DNA of 64,000 nucleotides from Heliocidaris erythrogramma (GCA_025617745.1 CM046859.1:23064006-23128005); one strand, 5' to 3'. Shown: positions 1 to 12,890, numbered from the stretch's first letter. Notes: a model not told the origin generated them from the sequence alone. Program-made: numbers and translations.

Positions 1-2
1 GG

Positions 3-185
3 GGGGACAGACAAGAGTTTATCAAGGAGCAATTGCTAGCTGATGCGACTTGTACGAGCATGCACAATCAATACCAAGCTCGTCTACGACTGCTGCGGGA
101 GAGATGCAACGATCATCATCGCATACCCGTTTCAGTTCCCCCCAAAGCAATTAATGCGGCATTCTTGTATCCACTCTCCAAGTAA
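3..185 (+). CDS. Terminal coding exon of an upstream gene, product not recognised
   Basis: The frame starting at base 3 is open from the window edge to a TAA at 183-185, about 60 codons. It reads as a charged, helix-prone stretch (for example EFIKEQLLADA and YQARLRLLRERC) ending in AFLYPLSK. The other two plus frames hit stops at 37-39 and 41-43, so only this frame can be continuous with coding sequence further left. Two AATAAA signals follow, which fits a last exon. I do not recognise the family. A competing 84-codon frame starting at the ATG at 43 overlaps it. That frame has an in-frame stop just upstream and would have to start in this exon, so I prefer the open frame, with moderate doubt. 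Confidence 0.42.
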   Translation, partial: GDRQEFIKEQLLADATCTSMHNQYQARLRLLRERCNDHHRIPVSVPPKAINAAFLYPLSK

Positions 186-845
186 AGGCGGCACTAAAGC
201 CACTAAGCGCAAACTAAGAAGATCACGTCTGAAGAGATTCGCTGAACTGTTCAACAGTGCTGTGCGATGGCCGCTTCCTCAAGCAGGAAGGTTCTAGTGT
301 CTTGTCTTGCAAACATTTTGACATTTTGTAAACATTCAAACCGCACCGGAAGCGCACGTACAATGTACATAGTTTAAACGTCTCAAAAACATTATCTTTC
401 ATGTTGTCATGAAGTATTTGTTTTTCAAGATAAGATGTGTTATTAGCAATGCCTAGAACAAATAAAGTTGTTCCTGTATGATGAGATACGGCTTAATATA
501 GGAAATATTTAATGTTGATGTTAGGCTGAAGTGCATTTATCCTGTCCTTTTAGAACAAGATCCAAAGTTACTTGTCCTCACAGAGTATTTATCTGAAATT
601 AAATGATGGTAACTATCTGAAATTTATATTGAAAACAAGATATCAGATTTTTTGTATATTTTATAACTGTATGTCAGTTATACCAAAACTGGCATCGAGT
701 TGTAAGCAGCCTTAAGCATTAACAATTCATATTGAACATCTGGGGAGTATTTTCATTTTAATACTAATGTTTGGAAACGTTTGCAGTAGTAAAAAGTGAC
801 TATACTGTATATTGTTTCAAAATAAAGACAAAAAAAGTTTCATTA
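186..845 (+). other. Probable 3' UTR of the upstream gene
   Basis: AT-rich sequence follows the stop codon and has no long open frame. Canonical AATAAA hexamers lie at 461-466 and 821-826, and the second is followed by an A-rich and T-rich stretch. Two alternative polyadenylation sites are therefore plausible. The boundary is inferred from the second signal only. Confidence 0.4.
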
Positions 846-944
846 TTTGAATGCTCTGTAATACTGTGGAAAGCAAATGATCTGCAACAACCCAGTATCA
901 AATGCATGAGGTAGCAGTAATGCACCATACTGTTTGCACTTCCC

Positions 945-1371
945 AAAGCAGACAGTCAGACCCAACTTCGGAAAACCGAGCACAAGTTTATACTCCGAAA
1001 ACGGCGTATAAAGCAAGATGAATATAGAGCCCTCATCGTTCAGGCATGGGGAAAATTCTGCAATGTTGACCTGCTGTTGAAAATATAATTTTCAAAAATA
1101 ATGCTGCGGATATATTTATTTCAATTTGTTTGTCATTTGAAAGTTATTACATATGGCGAATCATTCACAGATTTTGAAGGTAATGGACATGCAGCATTAT
1201 TTTTAAGAATATACATATCATTGGCAGGTTGACTTTGCAAGATTTTCCCCATGCCTTTTGTACACACTGCCTCACACTGAACGATGAGGGCTCTATATTC
1301 ATACGCCATATACCTGTGCTTGGTTTTCCAAAGTAGGGTCTGACTGGCAGAGTGCATTTGATTTAACACCA
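945..1371. repeat. Imperfect inverted repeat (fold-back element)
   Basis: The left arm at about 945-1110 is the reverse complement of the right arm at about 1180-1371. Shared blocks include AGAGCCCTCATCGTTCAG, GGCATGGGGAAAAT and CAGTCAGACCC. The left arm lacks about 23 bases present in the right arm. The arms differ by scattered substitutions, so this is an old fold-back copy. I could not define clean termini or a target duplication. Confidence 0.6.
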
Positions 1372-4300
1372 GAGGGGTTTAATTAGTTTCTTGAAGATGA
1401 ATACTACCTGATCTCAGCAACCAGACAATGCTGACTGATTAAGCCTCTTTACAACTTTCTCTGAATTTGAAATATTAACTAGCTTGATGAGTGTATATTT
1501 TCCATCATTCTCAAAACCTCTTGTGCTTCCTAGATAGTTTTGCAGTCCATGCACTCGTTCTTCTCGAGTGATGAGATTATCAGTTGCCATGGTAATCAGA
1601 ATATACAAGGCACTTGCACAATAAATTGCAGCTTTTCACTGCTGTAGGAAATAAGGAGACCTATATAAAAATATTCAGATCTACTACTTACTACCTAGAT
1701 TATATATCTTTTTTATTTTTTTCTATGTTTGCTTATATTGCCACCTCATCTCCTGCTACCTGTGATTCTATTTCCACTTTCCACTCTAATTCTATTCTAC
1801 TATTAAATTCTGTTTCTGTTTCTACGTTTGCTCCCACTTTTAAATGTACTACAATTTTTTTTTTACCCGTAAAACTACTACTTTCTATCATGAGAACAAT
1901 ATACTTCTACATTTTCAGTTACTAGCTTTAAGTGGTCAGCTACTATTTCTACATCTTCTGCCGATTCTCCTGTTCCTAATACTTAAGGACTTCTCTACTA
2001 TCTACATTTACATCTTTATAATACATCTGCTAATAAATTGACTACATCTACCATGGTGCATTCTTTACTGCCTTGTTTTTGCCTCTGATTCTTTCTTACC
2101 ATCCTCTTTTTTTTTTTTTTCTCATTAAATGCTCCTCCTGATTCTCTTTTCTCAGCTTTGAAATCTTAGAGATGGGTAAACGAGAAGATTTTAAGATCAA
2201 CACACTAAAAACCTTTGTGGAATTTTCACCAACTCCCAACTCGCCTTCTAATAGCAGTTTCCCCAAGCTTCTGGGTTGATGTGGTCACTGTTGATAACAT
2301 TGTACCTGGAGGCAATGCGTGCTGTTATCCAGTAATGGTCTCTCAAGAGCATTTGCATAAACACAACCGAAATATTCCGCCCGCTGCGAGGGGCTCCCTC
2401 GCCTGCCAATTGCAAGCATATTTATGTTTACTTTCAGGCTCGTCATGTCGTTGCGATGTCTCACGTAAGTGTTCCCCTTCACCTGCTTAGCGTGGGTTCA
2501 CACCTGAATGAAACGCTGTGAGAAACGCTGTTCTGGCATGAAAAATGTGTAATGTCAGTCTTATGAAGAATTTGAAATGGAAATTCACATTTGTTGATCA
2601 TTAACACTTCCTGTGCCAAGGGGTTTAGCTCTCTTCAAAATTTTACCAAAATGTCATAAATGCTGGCTTTTTGAATGTCTGAACTTCATTTACCATCTGT
2701 TATTTCACAAAATATTGTGTACAAAACTTGTAGGAAATTTATTACCATTTTTATGATACCAAACATTATTACTTTACCCAACTTTATGCACAAGAATTAT
2801 CAAAAATTACATTTGAGTTTCTTTTTTGTGTCCATTATATTTTGGTTTCTCATTTGTTTACTATTGATCAATATTGAAATAAGGTATTGTCTTTTTTTAA
2901 ATCTGAAATTTTGCTCTGAAATTTCTGTGGTAGCATATAATTATAATCATATATTTAGAATGCTTGATTCATGCTCAAAATTTTGATATACATTGACCAC
3001 CATATCCATCCCTTTCCATCCCTTTCCTGTGGTCGAGCAATTGATGAATGAAAAAGACATATCTGTCACATATACGTACTATCGGCACTGAAAGAGTTAA
3101 ATGGCAGTATCATCTTGTTTGGAGTTATTTGCTCATATAATTTCATTTGTTACAAAATCAATTTTTTTTTCTTGTACACTCAAGCTGTGCTTGAGTTCAG
3201 CTTATGTTTGATCTTCAATTGCATCTTCTAATTCTAGCACTTCTTTTTATTGATTTTGTTTTGCATTCATTTTGTTTTCAATCCACATAAACTTAGGGTT
3301 TTTTATGTTGCCTAGTTTCAGTTTTACTCTTTCCGTAAGTACATTAAAACTGAGCTTGAATTTCAAACTAGTTTTATTTTATAATTTAAGGATTTATAAA
3401 GCGAAACCAACTGAGCTTTAAAGATTGATAGCCAGATCTCTTCACTGGAGTGATGAGAGTATTTTTGGGTACAAGGCAATTAAAATCTCTGCTATGTAAT
3501 ACATGGCCTAAGGTCCTGTTGGTGAAGACATGTCTGTGGCGATTATTATTCCTCCATTAGCTGTTTCAAGTAAATAACGTTTTCTCTAAAGTGAATTTGT
3601 AGGGTAATAGATGGTGCAGAAATATCCTCTCTTTAATAGTTGACAGAATTCCAATTCCATTTGGCTTGAGTTGGGTCAGGTTTGACAAGTCATAAAGAAA
3701 AACACGTTGAATGGTTATTTAGAATTGGACTTCTTTTAGTACTACACACCATACACATTATCCCATCAATAGTTTTTTTTTCTTGTTTTTTTGGGGGGGG
3801 GGTTCTTCTGGGGTAAAGAAAATCAGCAGAAATAGTGCATCTTGTGTAACATGAAAAGTTCACTGGTTTGTAGCTCTTGACACTCATGGCATCCTGTGAG
3901 GGTAATACTGTAATGTACAATGTATTCGCTATAGATTACATTTCCTAGTTCAGGACATTTCATTGCCTCAAAGTCTGTTTATTTGTTTGTCATTTCACAC
4001 TTGGCTAAATCCACCTTCGTTTATGTTGAATTACTCATTTATATTAAAATCTGAGTTTGTGTGCAATTACCAAAGGTGAAATTGTGTTGATTTATGCATA
4101 TATAGAATTTCCCTAATGAGTGGTACTGGCAAATTATGGTAACAATTCTTTTTCTAACTTTTACCTTCTATGTGTAATATATATTTAACATCAGTCCTCC
4201 TACCTCTGTTAAAGACACACACATGAGACAGTCATCAGCTTAGAAAGGAGCATAATTAGAGTTGACATTAACATGTTTCTTTCCCACTCCGAACTGACAT

Positions 4301-6469
4301 CTAACAGCTCTCATTTCATCCTGCTCTGCCACATGCTTTAATAGAGCGTGAACCCTTTGTGGTAGGGTCCTAGATGGCACCATCTCTAAGGTGAGAATGC
4401 AGCAATGTCGTTTTGGTGCGATCCAAGGGAGGTCTACTACCATCCACAATGCCAGACCGCTGGATCACCTCTTGTGGGTGCTCCACATGAGGTTTAAGCA
4501 ACTTACCACTTGCTAGATGGCCATCTCTATGTGCTATGAGTGCTATGATAGATCCCACTAACCACTGCAGGTGTGCTCCCAGCAGGTGCCAGGGGACCTC
4601 CTGGTTGAAGCCATGGTTCGCTCCATGATAAGGAGATGGTCCAATTTTGTAATGAGAACAGGGTCTATTTGTGGTGGTGAATGGCGAAGAGGGAGCTGCA
4701 TGGGGGAGAAGGGGTAAGAGAGTTGGGGTGAGAGAGTTGGGGGAAGAAGATGGTAGTTCTCTGGGGAGAGATAGAAAAGGGATGTTGTTATGCCATTCGG
4801 GGAAGGGGTTTGGAGAAATATTGTGATTCTAGAATAGGGGCATGGGATACCATGTTTCTGTGGGTAGAGAGGGAAATGAAAAGAAAAATTGTGAGGGAAG
4901 AGGGAGGTTACCTCCTTTTTCATATTTCTTTGTAGAAAGATATACATGTAGTTTTCTTTACGGATATAGAACTTACTCAATTTGAGTAATGCTCTCTGCA
5001 AGGAAACTTCTCTTATGTTGTTCTCGTAACCTCACGGAGGCACCCCCACACAAGCATGATACATATTTGCACTGGCCTGTCATTTAGATTGTCGCCTGTG
5101 GTGTCCAGCTATATTTACCCATGCCACTACTAATTTACAGTAGACGACAACTTTGTTTAAGCGAACAGAATGTATGCAGACTGCATCTGTCGGCAAGTCG
5201 GCTTGTCAGTTTGTATTAGTAAACATTTCAATTTATATGACAGTATTGTGAAGACACTTAGCAGATTTTAGAAAAATGATTTTCCTGTCAGATTATTTGT
5301 GAACTTGCGAATTGAACATCACAAGGTGGATATTTTGACACTAACAAGGATCAGTGTGTGAAAGTAAAATTTTATCATATTGGTTTGTTTGGGCATCAGG
5401 ATTGGAGTAAATGAATGAATTTTCATCTTATCTTTTTTTCGTCTATTCTGCTCTTTTCCTTCATACCTCATCATAATTTATCACTCTCTTTTTCTCCATT
5501 CTGTCTTCATTTAATTTTACTCCTAGCAAACATTTGTGTTCTGTCCAACATCTTGCGGACTTGATCAAGATTAATATCTAACACAAATAGGGACAAGTGG
5601 AGAGCTAGAAGCTGTCATGCTTATGATCAAATATTTGTGGAGATGAGTCCCTCAGTCAGGAAGTCTTAGTAATTAGACCATATGGTCTCCACAGGAAGTG
5701 GTTTGTAAGGTCAATAGTTTGCAGGTCGCTTAGGTCATGGTGAAATGAGAAATAGCGAAGGGTCATGAACTTTGAGACTATTACATGCTTATTCATCAAG
5801 AGTTGTTAATTTATTAACTGCAGAGCTCACTTGACAAAATGCCAGTTTCATTCATCAGTCATTTTATGCATATAAAGCTGGTTATCTGTTGATTGAGTAT
5901 TATGCTAACAGTTGAAGTTACTTTAACAAACTTTGAATCATAGAAGTTGATTTGGTAGTAGAAAATGTCTTGGATGCTTGACAGTTTTCATAGTGCAAAG
6001 AAAAGGAGTGATAGTAAAGAGGTCAGATATTAAATCTACATTAGATATGGAATCACTATTATAAATGTTTTCTTTTACAATTTTTTTTGGGTAAATGACG
6101 TATTACAACCCATTCCAGTTGAAATTATAAATGCAGTCATACATTTTTTAAATGACTACAAGCATACTTTCATGTGGTTTGATACAGGTTTTAAAACACT
6201 AACCATCAGTCTTATTAATCGATTTCATATTGCATTTATAATACACAATTGACGTCACTGTTCAGTACAGCACAGTCTGTGAATTTTGAGATAATTTTGT
6301 TATTTGAAAGAGGAAAGCTGGAGCTAAAAAGATAGACATTGAGAGGAATAATTCATGGCCCTTGGAGATGAATTTTGCATGATATTGTCACGGTGAGGCA
6401 CTTGAAACGGGCACACTTCACTGTAGTGTCACTAGGAATACTCACTGAAGATGGTCTACTTCTTTTACT
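1372..6469. other. Intergenic DNA, no gene seen
   Basis: This stretch holds only short chance frames. Parts are strongly T-rich (1,650-2,160 and 2,680-3,000), and there is a purine-rich patch at about 4,650-4,920. A perfect CRE octamer, TGACGTCA, lies at 6250-6257. No exon-like segment with splice sites and coding character was found. Confidence 0.5.
6250..6257. promoter_or_regulatory. Consensus CRE octamer TGACGTCA
   Basis: This is a perfect palindromic cAMP-response element, the known site for CREB/ATF factors, 4.4 kb upstream of the first well-supported PDE4 start exon. The match is seen directly; function is only inferred. An 8-mer is expected by chance about once in this length of sequence. 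Confidence 0.25.
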
Positions 6470-7340
6470 AAGTCTATCTCTCTGTGTCTCTCTCATTCCA
6501 TGTCTCTCTGTCTCTTTTTCCCCTCTCATTTCTTTACTCCCCCCTTCTCTCTGTCTCTCTTTCTCTTCCCCTCCCCCTATCTTTATATCACGTTATCATT
6601 CTCTGTTTGGAGCCAGAAAAACTCGGTTCTTCAACAGAGAGTTAACGCCCTTCTGTCGCCAAACTATCGCTATGTTATTTTCATATCATTTCCCTGTTTT
6701 ATTTTCTCCTACCTCTCTCTCTTGCCATCTCTTTTATGTTCTTTATCATTGATATCATATTCATTTGTCTAGGATGCCTCTCTTACAAAAATCTTACTTT
6801 CTCATTTACTTCCTCATATTTCTGTATACATGATCCCTATCAAAAGCAAAATGAATCTTGGCATTACAGGAAGCACTATCTCTTCCTTATTCTCTCTGTG
6901 TCTCTCGCTTTCACTTTTCTCTGTCTGTCGGTCTCTCTCCCTCTCTCTCTCTGTCTGCCTGTCTCTCTCTCTCTAACTCTGTATCTCTGTCTCTGTCTCT
7001 ATCTCTGTCCGTCTCTCTCTCTTTTCTTGCTTTTCTCTTTCTGTATATATTTCTCTGTCTCTGTCTCTCTTTCTCTCTTCTCTTCTCTTCTCTTCTCTTC
7101 TCTTCTCTTCTCTTCTCTCCTCTCCTCTCCTCTCCTCTCCTCTCCTCTCTCTCCTCTCCTCTCCTCTCCTCTCCTCTCCTCTCCTCTCCTCTCCTCTCCT
7201 CTCCTCTCCTCTCCTCTCCTCTCCTCTCCTCTCCTCTCCTCTCCTCTCCTCTCCTCTCCTCTCCTCTCCTCTCCTCTCCTCTCCTCTCCTCTCCTCTCCT
7301 CTCCTCTCCTCTCCTCTCTTCTCCTCTCCTCTTTCCCTTC
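6470..7340. repeat. Long polypyrimidine microsatellite, (CTTCT)n then (CTCCT)n
   Basis: A CT/CTGT-rich region passes into pure pentamer arrays: (CTTCT)n at about 7,076-7,115 and (CTCCT)n at about 7,115-7,335. One strand is almost entirely pyrimidine for more than 350 bases. The long open frames seen here in several phases on both strands come from the pentamer having no stop codon and are not genes. Confidence 0.95.
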
Positions 7341-9098
7341 TCTTTTGATTCTCCGGATGACAATCAATCTAGTGAAGATGAGAATTCATGTCCTGTAGTA
7401 CTTATCCCCAAGGGTACCTGGGTGGTTGCATGAAATATTGCCCCCTTGGATTAAAAAAATGCACTCCACCAATTCAACTCAATTTTGTCCTCTGATCCCA
7501 TAGGCCTGTCGTAGCTGAGTAGATTAGGTGAATGCGTCTTCCCAGCTCTGGCTGCATAATCTGTTTATCATAATTTTGATAAAGGTGTATTACATTATGC
7601 TACACCAAGAAAGACTTACTTTAAAAGCCCATCGATGTAACAATATGCCAAGGTAGGAATTTCCTTCCTTGTAATATTTTTATCCTCAAGGCTCAAATTA
7701 GCATTAGATATAGGAAACATGTTGTTGTTGTGTTTTTTTTCTTTCTTATGGGTGGTGATTAAATACAAAAATAGATATATGTAAATTTTATAAACCACTT
7801 TAAGGGCATTGACATGTAGAACATTAATGTTGCATTATTTATGATATTGTATGAAATATCTCGGTTACCAAACCTCAAGTGGCCTTGAATGTGTACACGC
7901 TTTTATTTGCATATATGTTACTGGCCATGTCAAATGCTTCCTGGTACATTCTGCCAACTCACAGAGGACTGTCAAAGTACTTGTATAGTCAGAGAGATCT
8001 TGTGATTTCTTAGCCAAAGCATTAATCACCGTAGGGTAAGACACTTTCTCTGTCGTGCGGGACAAGTTTTCCTACGACGAGTAGGCGCCTTTGAGAGCCG
8101 AGGACCCTTAACTAGATAGGAGCTGTAAAAGTCAAACATTTCCTGCTAACAGTTATTCAGGGGCCGATATGCGCATACTCCTGTATGTAATAATCGGAGT
8201 CCCCCCCCCCCCCCATTTGTTTAATTTCCTTCTGAGGGAAAGATATCTGAAAATAGCCCCTCCTTACCTTCGTGGAGATTGCAGATTCGGTATGAGTGTA
8301 TAAGTGTCAGTTTAAAACTAATCACCAGCCTCAATTTGCATTGGATGGTCAGTGCTCTTGATGTATTTCAATTTAGTGCTTCGCAAAGAATTAAGCAGTG
8401 GGTGTGCATTACTATCCAACCCAGACTGATTGGCTAAATTAGAAACTGAGAATAGCCACGCTCTAGATGAGCCAATCGACCATGCATGGCAGACTGCAGA
8501 TCAAGCAGGGCAGCCACAATCTAAATATATTTTATTGCTGGTAATGTAGTAAGCAGGAAGTAATGCTGTGTTTGGATTGTAGAGACGCTGTTTTTATTAT
8601 GAATATGACACAGTGATTAAGGCATAACAGAGCCGCCGCCTGACATAACCACCATTGATGGTAGAGGACGCCTGGTATATTTGCATTAACATTATTTGGT
8701 GTGTGAACTGGATGTTTATTGCTTGCGACTGTATTATATGGTGGATGTATGAGCTGGATTGTATGTTATAGTCGTCAACATCATTATAAACACCTGCTGA
8801 GTCAATCGAACTATGTGCGAACATGGATTGTTAGCGTGTATATTTCTGCCTTCCTGTGTAAATTCTAGTCAAAATATATGAGACATGAACAACTCTATTG
8901 TTGAAGTTGTGTATATTTCAGGCTTCCTTTGTATATTCAGTCAGGGGAGAAATTCTTTTGCTAGCTGTTAATAATTTTGAGAGAAGGCACAAGAAGTGTG
9001 TTCCATCCTTCTTTGGTTGGTACTGTCGGGAGACTTTGAACTTAAACTGTCAGTTTAGTCCCACATGGACATCAGTTGTCATAATCTGTCCACTCTCA
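7341..9098. other. Intergenic DNA, no gene seen
   Basis: Ordinary AT-rich sequence with a poly-C run at about 8,201-8,214. I saw no convincing exon, RNA gene or bounded repeat. Confidence 0.45.
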
Positions 9099-9099
9099 G

Positions 9100-9328
9100 G
9101 GGATCGACTTACTCCAAGCGAGGTGTCCTTCTCCAATTCCTTACTGATTCAAGCCTCTAAATGCAGCATTAGGGAGGAAGGTGAGGAGGGCACAGAATCC
9201 TGTGGCACTAGCCCCGTCACCGCCGATCAGAAGCAGGGGCTGAAACGGACACTGACAGTTCGTAGCCCCCTCGGAAACCCACTCACCGTAAACACTAGTC
9301 GATACCGAGCCGCCGGTGATTACTCAGA
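9100..9328 (+). CDS. Candidate upstream coding exon, possibly a further 5' exon of PDE4
   Basis: A GC-richer open segment follows a good acceptor (pyrimidines then CTCTCAG, AG at 9,098-9,099). It reads as a plausible hydrophilic protein, for example REEGEEGTESCGTS and KRTLTVRSPLGNPL, until a TAG-free donor candidate AGA|GTAAAC at 9,329. If that donor is used the exon ends in phase 2, the phase required by the shared UCR1 exon at 47,905. The frame is open back to an ATG at 8,898, so it could instead be one long first exon. The donor is weak and the peptide matches nothing I recognise. It could belong to another gene or be chance. Confidence 0.3.
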
Positions 9329-10676
9329 GTAAACGAGCCATTTAGACAAATCCTCACTGCTTTTTTAAAACCGTTGTCCCAGCAGTCATCTTTCATCACG
9401 GCGGGTGTCATCAAGCACCGCAAACTGCAGAGGAGGGGCAGATAGATCATGATCCATTGGCTGAATACCTTTTTGGAAAGACCATGTCCATGTTCTTTTC
9501 TCTCCTAAATGCATGGTCGGAGTGCACATCTTGAAAACTGCTTTTTGCCACCTGCGTCATTTTAACGTCATACTTAAAGGTGCTATTGAACTTAAGCTTG
9601 TATGGGAGCAATGCAGTAATTTTGTTCTTACATGCATCAACCTTCCAACCTGGTATACTTAGCTTCTATTCAAAGCAGTCATACCAGCAAAGCTTCGCAG
9701 ACACAAAATTAGCGGTATTCCCTTACGCTGTGCTTTCCAAGAGATAAGCGGCAAGTGTGGACTGAAGTGTTGTATTTTAGATTGTGATACCATCTTCTCA
9801 AATTATCTGTTTAATGGAAGAAAGGGGCTGAGTTTGCCATCAATGGGGAAAAGAGTACTCTTTACACAGCTAAGTTAAGACAGTGGTTAAGTTGATTTGA
9901 AAGTTCTGTGACGCAAGTGAAAACTTTGGTGCCGAGATTTTGATCAGGAGCATCTAGCGATAACATTCCCCATAGAACATTGAAGACAGCTGTTTATCTA
10001 CACTCCCCCAATTCACGCTTTTTAATGATGTAGATGAGCTGATTGTGCTTGTTATAAAAAGCCTGAATAACTCTTGTGGCAGATTTAATTGCTACACCGC
10101 AGCCAACACCACCAGGGATATAACATCAGTAGACAACCCCCTCCAGGATGGCAGAGCTGTCTGTGGAATCAAGTGCTTTGCTCATAAATCTCAGATTGTA
10201 GGTGATCAGAAACAGTTGAATTTATCGCATTTCATTGAGATTACAGAGCGTACAAAGTGGATTAGAGAGGTATTGGAAATATCAATTGAAGCGCATTTGT
10301 GCTGGCAACCTAAATAGATGACTACCATAATAGATGTCTCATGTCTTTGTGAAATTAATTGTATTGTTGCTTTTCAACCTGATTTTTTTTTTTGCCTGTT
10401 GCCAGCAAGCCCAGGTACTGCACTCTTCAATTATCTGGACTGAATAATTCTTCCTTCATAAATGTGTCACTGTGAGCAATTGATCAAAAACATGTATTTT
10501 TAATGTTGGCAGCTAGTGAGGAAGCTCAGTTTTGTTCACATACCTGCTATTGAGATATCCCAATGTGATTTATATTCAGAGAAAGTAGCCAGTGCAAGCA
10601 ATCACTTGGAAAAGTTCATTTTCTTGTTGATAGCCATTTACGTTGCAAAAGGCTCTGGATTTGTTAAGACATAAAT

Positions 10677-10888
10677 ATGACATCACCAATACCGATCAGC
10701 GAAAGAAGCGACTCCAGAGGTACCATGGATGTACTTCAAGAGGATGAAGAGTTGCCTGCCGATTTCCATCCGGGGCACCGCTACCACGGGCCCCCACCCA
10801 GGTCCAGTTCGGACTCGGTCAGTGCTGCGCTGCAGTTTCGTCGTCACTCCTATGCGAGCTTCCTGGTGACCCAGGCTAATAAGAAACG
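10677..10888 (+). CDS. PDE4: PDE4 alternative first coding exon A (long-isoform N-terminus)
   Basis: The ATG at 10,677 opens a 70-codon hydrophilic, Ser/Pro-rich N-terminus. An in-frame TAA lies 12 bases upstream. A second in-frame ATG in very good context (ACCATGG, 10,725) could also be used. The exon contains LQFRRHSYASF, resembling the FRRHSW PKA site at the N-terminus of mammalian PDE4D3, and ends in NKK before a strong donor (AACG|GTAGGT). The end is phase 2. Joining to exon 2 completes an Arg codon and gives KKR-FDVENG, like the RRFDVDNG junction of mammalian PDE4D4. The 37-kb intron that follows contains two other start exons. The UCR1 acceptor phase, coding character and PKA-like motif support the call; transcript evidence is lacking. 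Confidence 0.75.
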
Positions 10889-11655
10889 GTAGGTTCTGTT
10901 AACTTTTTTGTTAAACCCTTTCATTGCTGCAGATGATTTAAACTGCCCATAATAGTAATAATGATATTAGTATGTCTCGTTACCCAGGTTTGCCTCATCA
11001 TTAATTAATACCCGAGGGCCTGCATGGCCTGCAGTCATATCAGTACCCCCAACTATAGCACGGCTGCCATGATAAAGCACTGAACCATTCAAGGAATTTC
11101 TTCCTGCAGGGTACTCGTTTACTGCACCTGGGTGGAGAGTGGCAAATGTAGATTAATGTCTTGCCAAAGGACATAAGTGACATGGCATAGACTCTGATAC
11201 TGATATTGTATGTGATATCTTTTATGGAGAAAAGTGTGTCATTCTTCTTGTGATTAGAATGGGCTTGTGATTCGTGAATTATCAAGTCGAACCAAATTGT
11301 ACCAAGATGAATGAGCACTGGAAAGTCAAAATGATTTGAAGCTTATCTCATAAAATTTCTGTAGTGTGATCTGTTGCATGTGATCAGGATCACTGAACTT
11401 CCTTCTGTGGTAAATCTATCTATATGCATGGCCTTTAACATATAAGTCAGTAGAAAAGGCTTGTTCTATTTTGATTGAAATGTTTTTGACACTGGAATTA
11501 CAGGTTCGTGATTGTGAAATGTGTGCCCTTTCGTAATGGAGTTGAAATACCGGCTTTATATTTTGTTAACTCCCTTCCTCTTTGTGTTTACCAAGTGCTA
11601 TTCTTTGGAGTGGTGATCAGTGCTCAGCTTAGGATTACTGATATGTCTTAATTTG
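10889..11655. other. Start of PDE4 intron with a SINE-like fragment
   Basis: Mostly featureless. At about 11,030-11,150 a fragment (TTCAAGGAATT, CTTCC, then CTGGGTGGAG) resembles the one at about 48,247-48,315. I take it as a truncated dispersed repeat. Confidence 0.4.
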
Positions 11656-11659
11656 GTCG

Positions 11660-12136
11660 CGTTTATCATCTTTCCCCAGTTTGAAACGGCTTTCCAAAGC
11701 CCTTTCCAAAGCCCTTTGGAAACGGCTTTCAAAATACGTTGCGTTTATCATCTCATCGACAAGTCGAAAACCGACGTTGTCACTGCGCAGATGCATTGCG
11801 CAGTTTGACCCGAGGAGAAGGGGTCTATACGGCGTGCGCTTTTTTGTTTTGGCTATCGCTAGTATAGTGCAGCGTACGTAGCTAGTGTACTCTGTGGAAA
11901 CACGTCCGTATAAAGTCGTTTCAAAACAGCTTTGCGTTTATCTCGCTTTTTGTAACCTGTTTCTGTAACCTGTTTCGGAAACCTGTTTCGGAAAGCACAA
12001 ATTTGCGACTTTCAAAAAGGCTTTCCGAACCCCATAATCAAAACAGCTTTGCGTTTATCATCTCTAAAAAAATCACTGAAAGCCCTTTGGAAAACCTGTT
12101 TCTGCCGAAAGAAAGAGTTGATAAACGCACCCTTAG
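11660..12136. mobile_element. Non-autonomous inverted-repeat element with subterminal GCGTTTATCATC repeats
   Basis: GCGTTTATCA begins the left end and its complement TGATAAACGC closes the right end. GCGTTTATC recurs inside the element near 11,740, 11,935 and 12,050, along with repeated GGAAACCTGTTTC and CTTTCCAAAGCCC palindromic blocks. Many dispersed subterminal motifs are typical of non-autonomous DNA transposons. Target duplication is unclear, so superfamily is not assigned. Confidence 0.55.
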
Positions 12137-12173
12137 TCTTTCTCTGTCTCTTGCTTTCACTTTCCCTTTCTTA

Positions 12174-12586
12174 TACCCCTTTTATATCGAGCCATTATAG
12201 CAGAATCCAAAGTGCTTTGGCCAGATAACGGTTTTTTATGTGAAAAGTTAGTAAGTTGGATATTCTGCTATCGACATGGAAGGTCTGTGACTACATCGAG
12301 AGGTGATTTTGAAAGTGCTATCGCTAGCCAAAAGCGGTATTGATAGTGCTTTGGTTTTTTATGTGAAAAGTCGAACTGAATAAAGCAGAATGAAGGGCTA
12401 AAGAACAATGCATTGTGCAGATGACGTACTTCCGCTCTTAGCATCGTGCTCTATCCCGCATCCATGAAATAGCGGTATCTTTTGCTTGATGTGAAAGCAA
12501 AGCGATGCGAAGTGCTTCCAAGAAAGGCAGAATGACAGTGGAATCAATAGCAGGATGAGAAGTGCTTTGGCAATCTGAAAGGGGTA
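12174..12586. mobile_element. Small TIR element with TACCCCTTT termini
   Basis: The left end TACCCCTTT is mirrored by AAAGGGGTA at the right, flanked by TTA and TAA. GTGCTTTGG recurs internally, including a palindromic CCAAAGTGCTTTGG and two copies of TTTTTTATGTGAAAAGT. The same termini bound the larger element at 17,886, so the two probably belong to one superfamily. No transposase is present. Confidence 0.6.
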
Positions 12587-12890
12587 TAAGACACATACAG
12601 CCATGGAAAAAATATTATTAGACCAAGAATGGTTACTGATAGTGTTGTTTTTGTGGTAAGAAGGAAATAGAATATCATAAAAGTAAGGTACATGTATGAT
12701 TACTGGAATTTGTTATTCATTCAAAGAAATACAAAGAAAAATCATGTTTGTTAGTTTGTATGCATATTAGAGTACCCTTATTACAGAAGCTTGGTCTAAT
12801 ATTTTTTTCCAGGGCTGTACACAGTTTCTTTCCCCTTCTCTTTCCTCATTAAATTAATGTCCAGTTATTCATCTTTCACAATGTAATCCC

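Noticed and set aside
6375-7433. Long Ser/Leu/Pro-rich and Arg/Glu-rich open frames on both strands (up to 220 codons)
   Set aside because: They are translations of the CT-pentamer microsatellite, which contains no stop codons in any phase.
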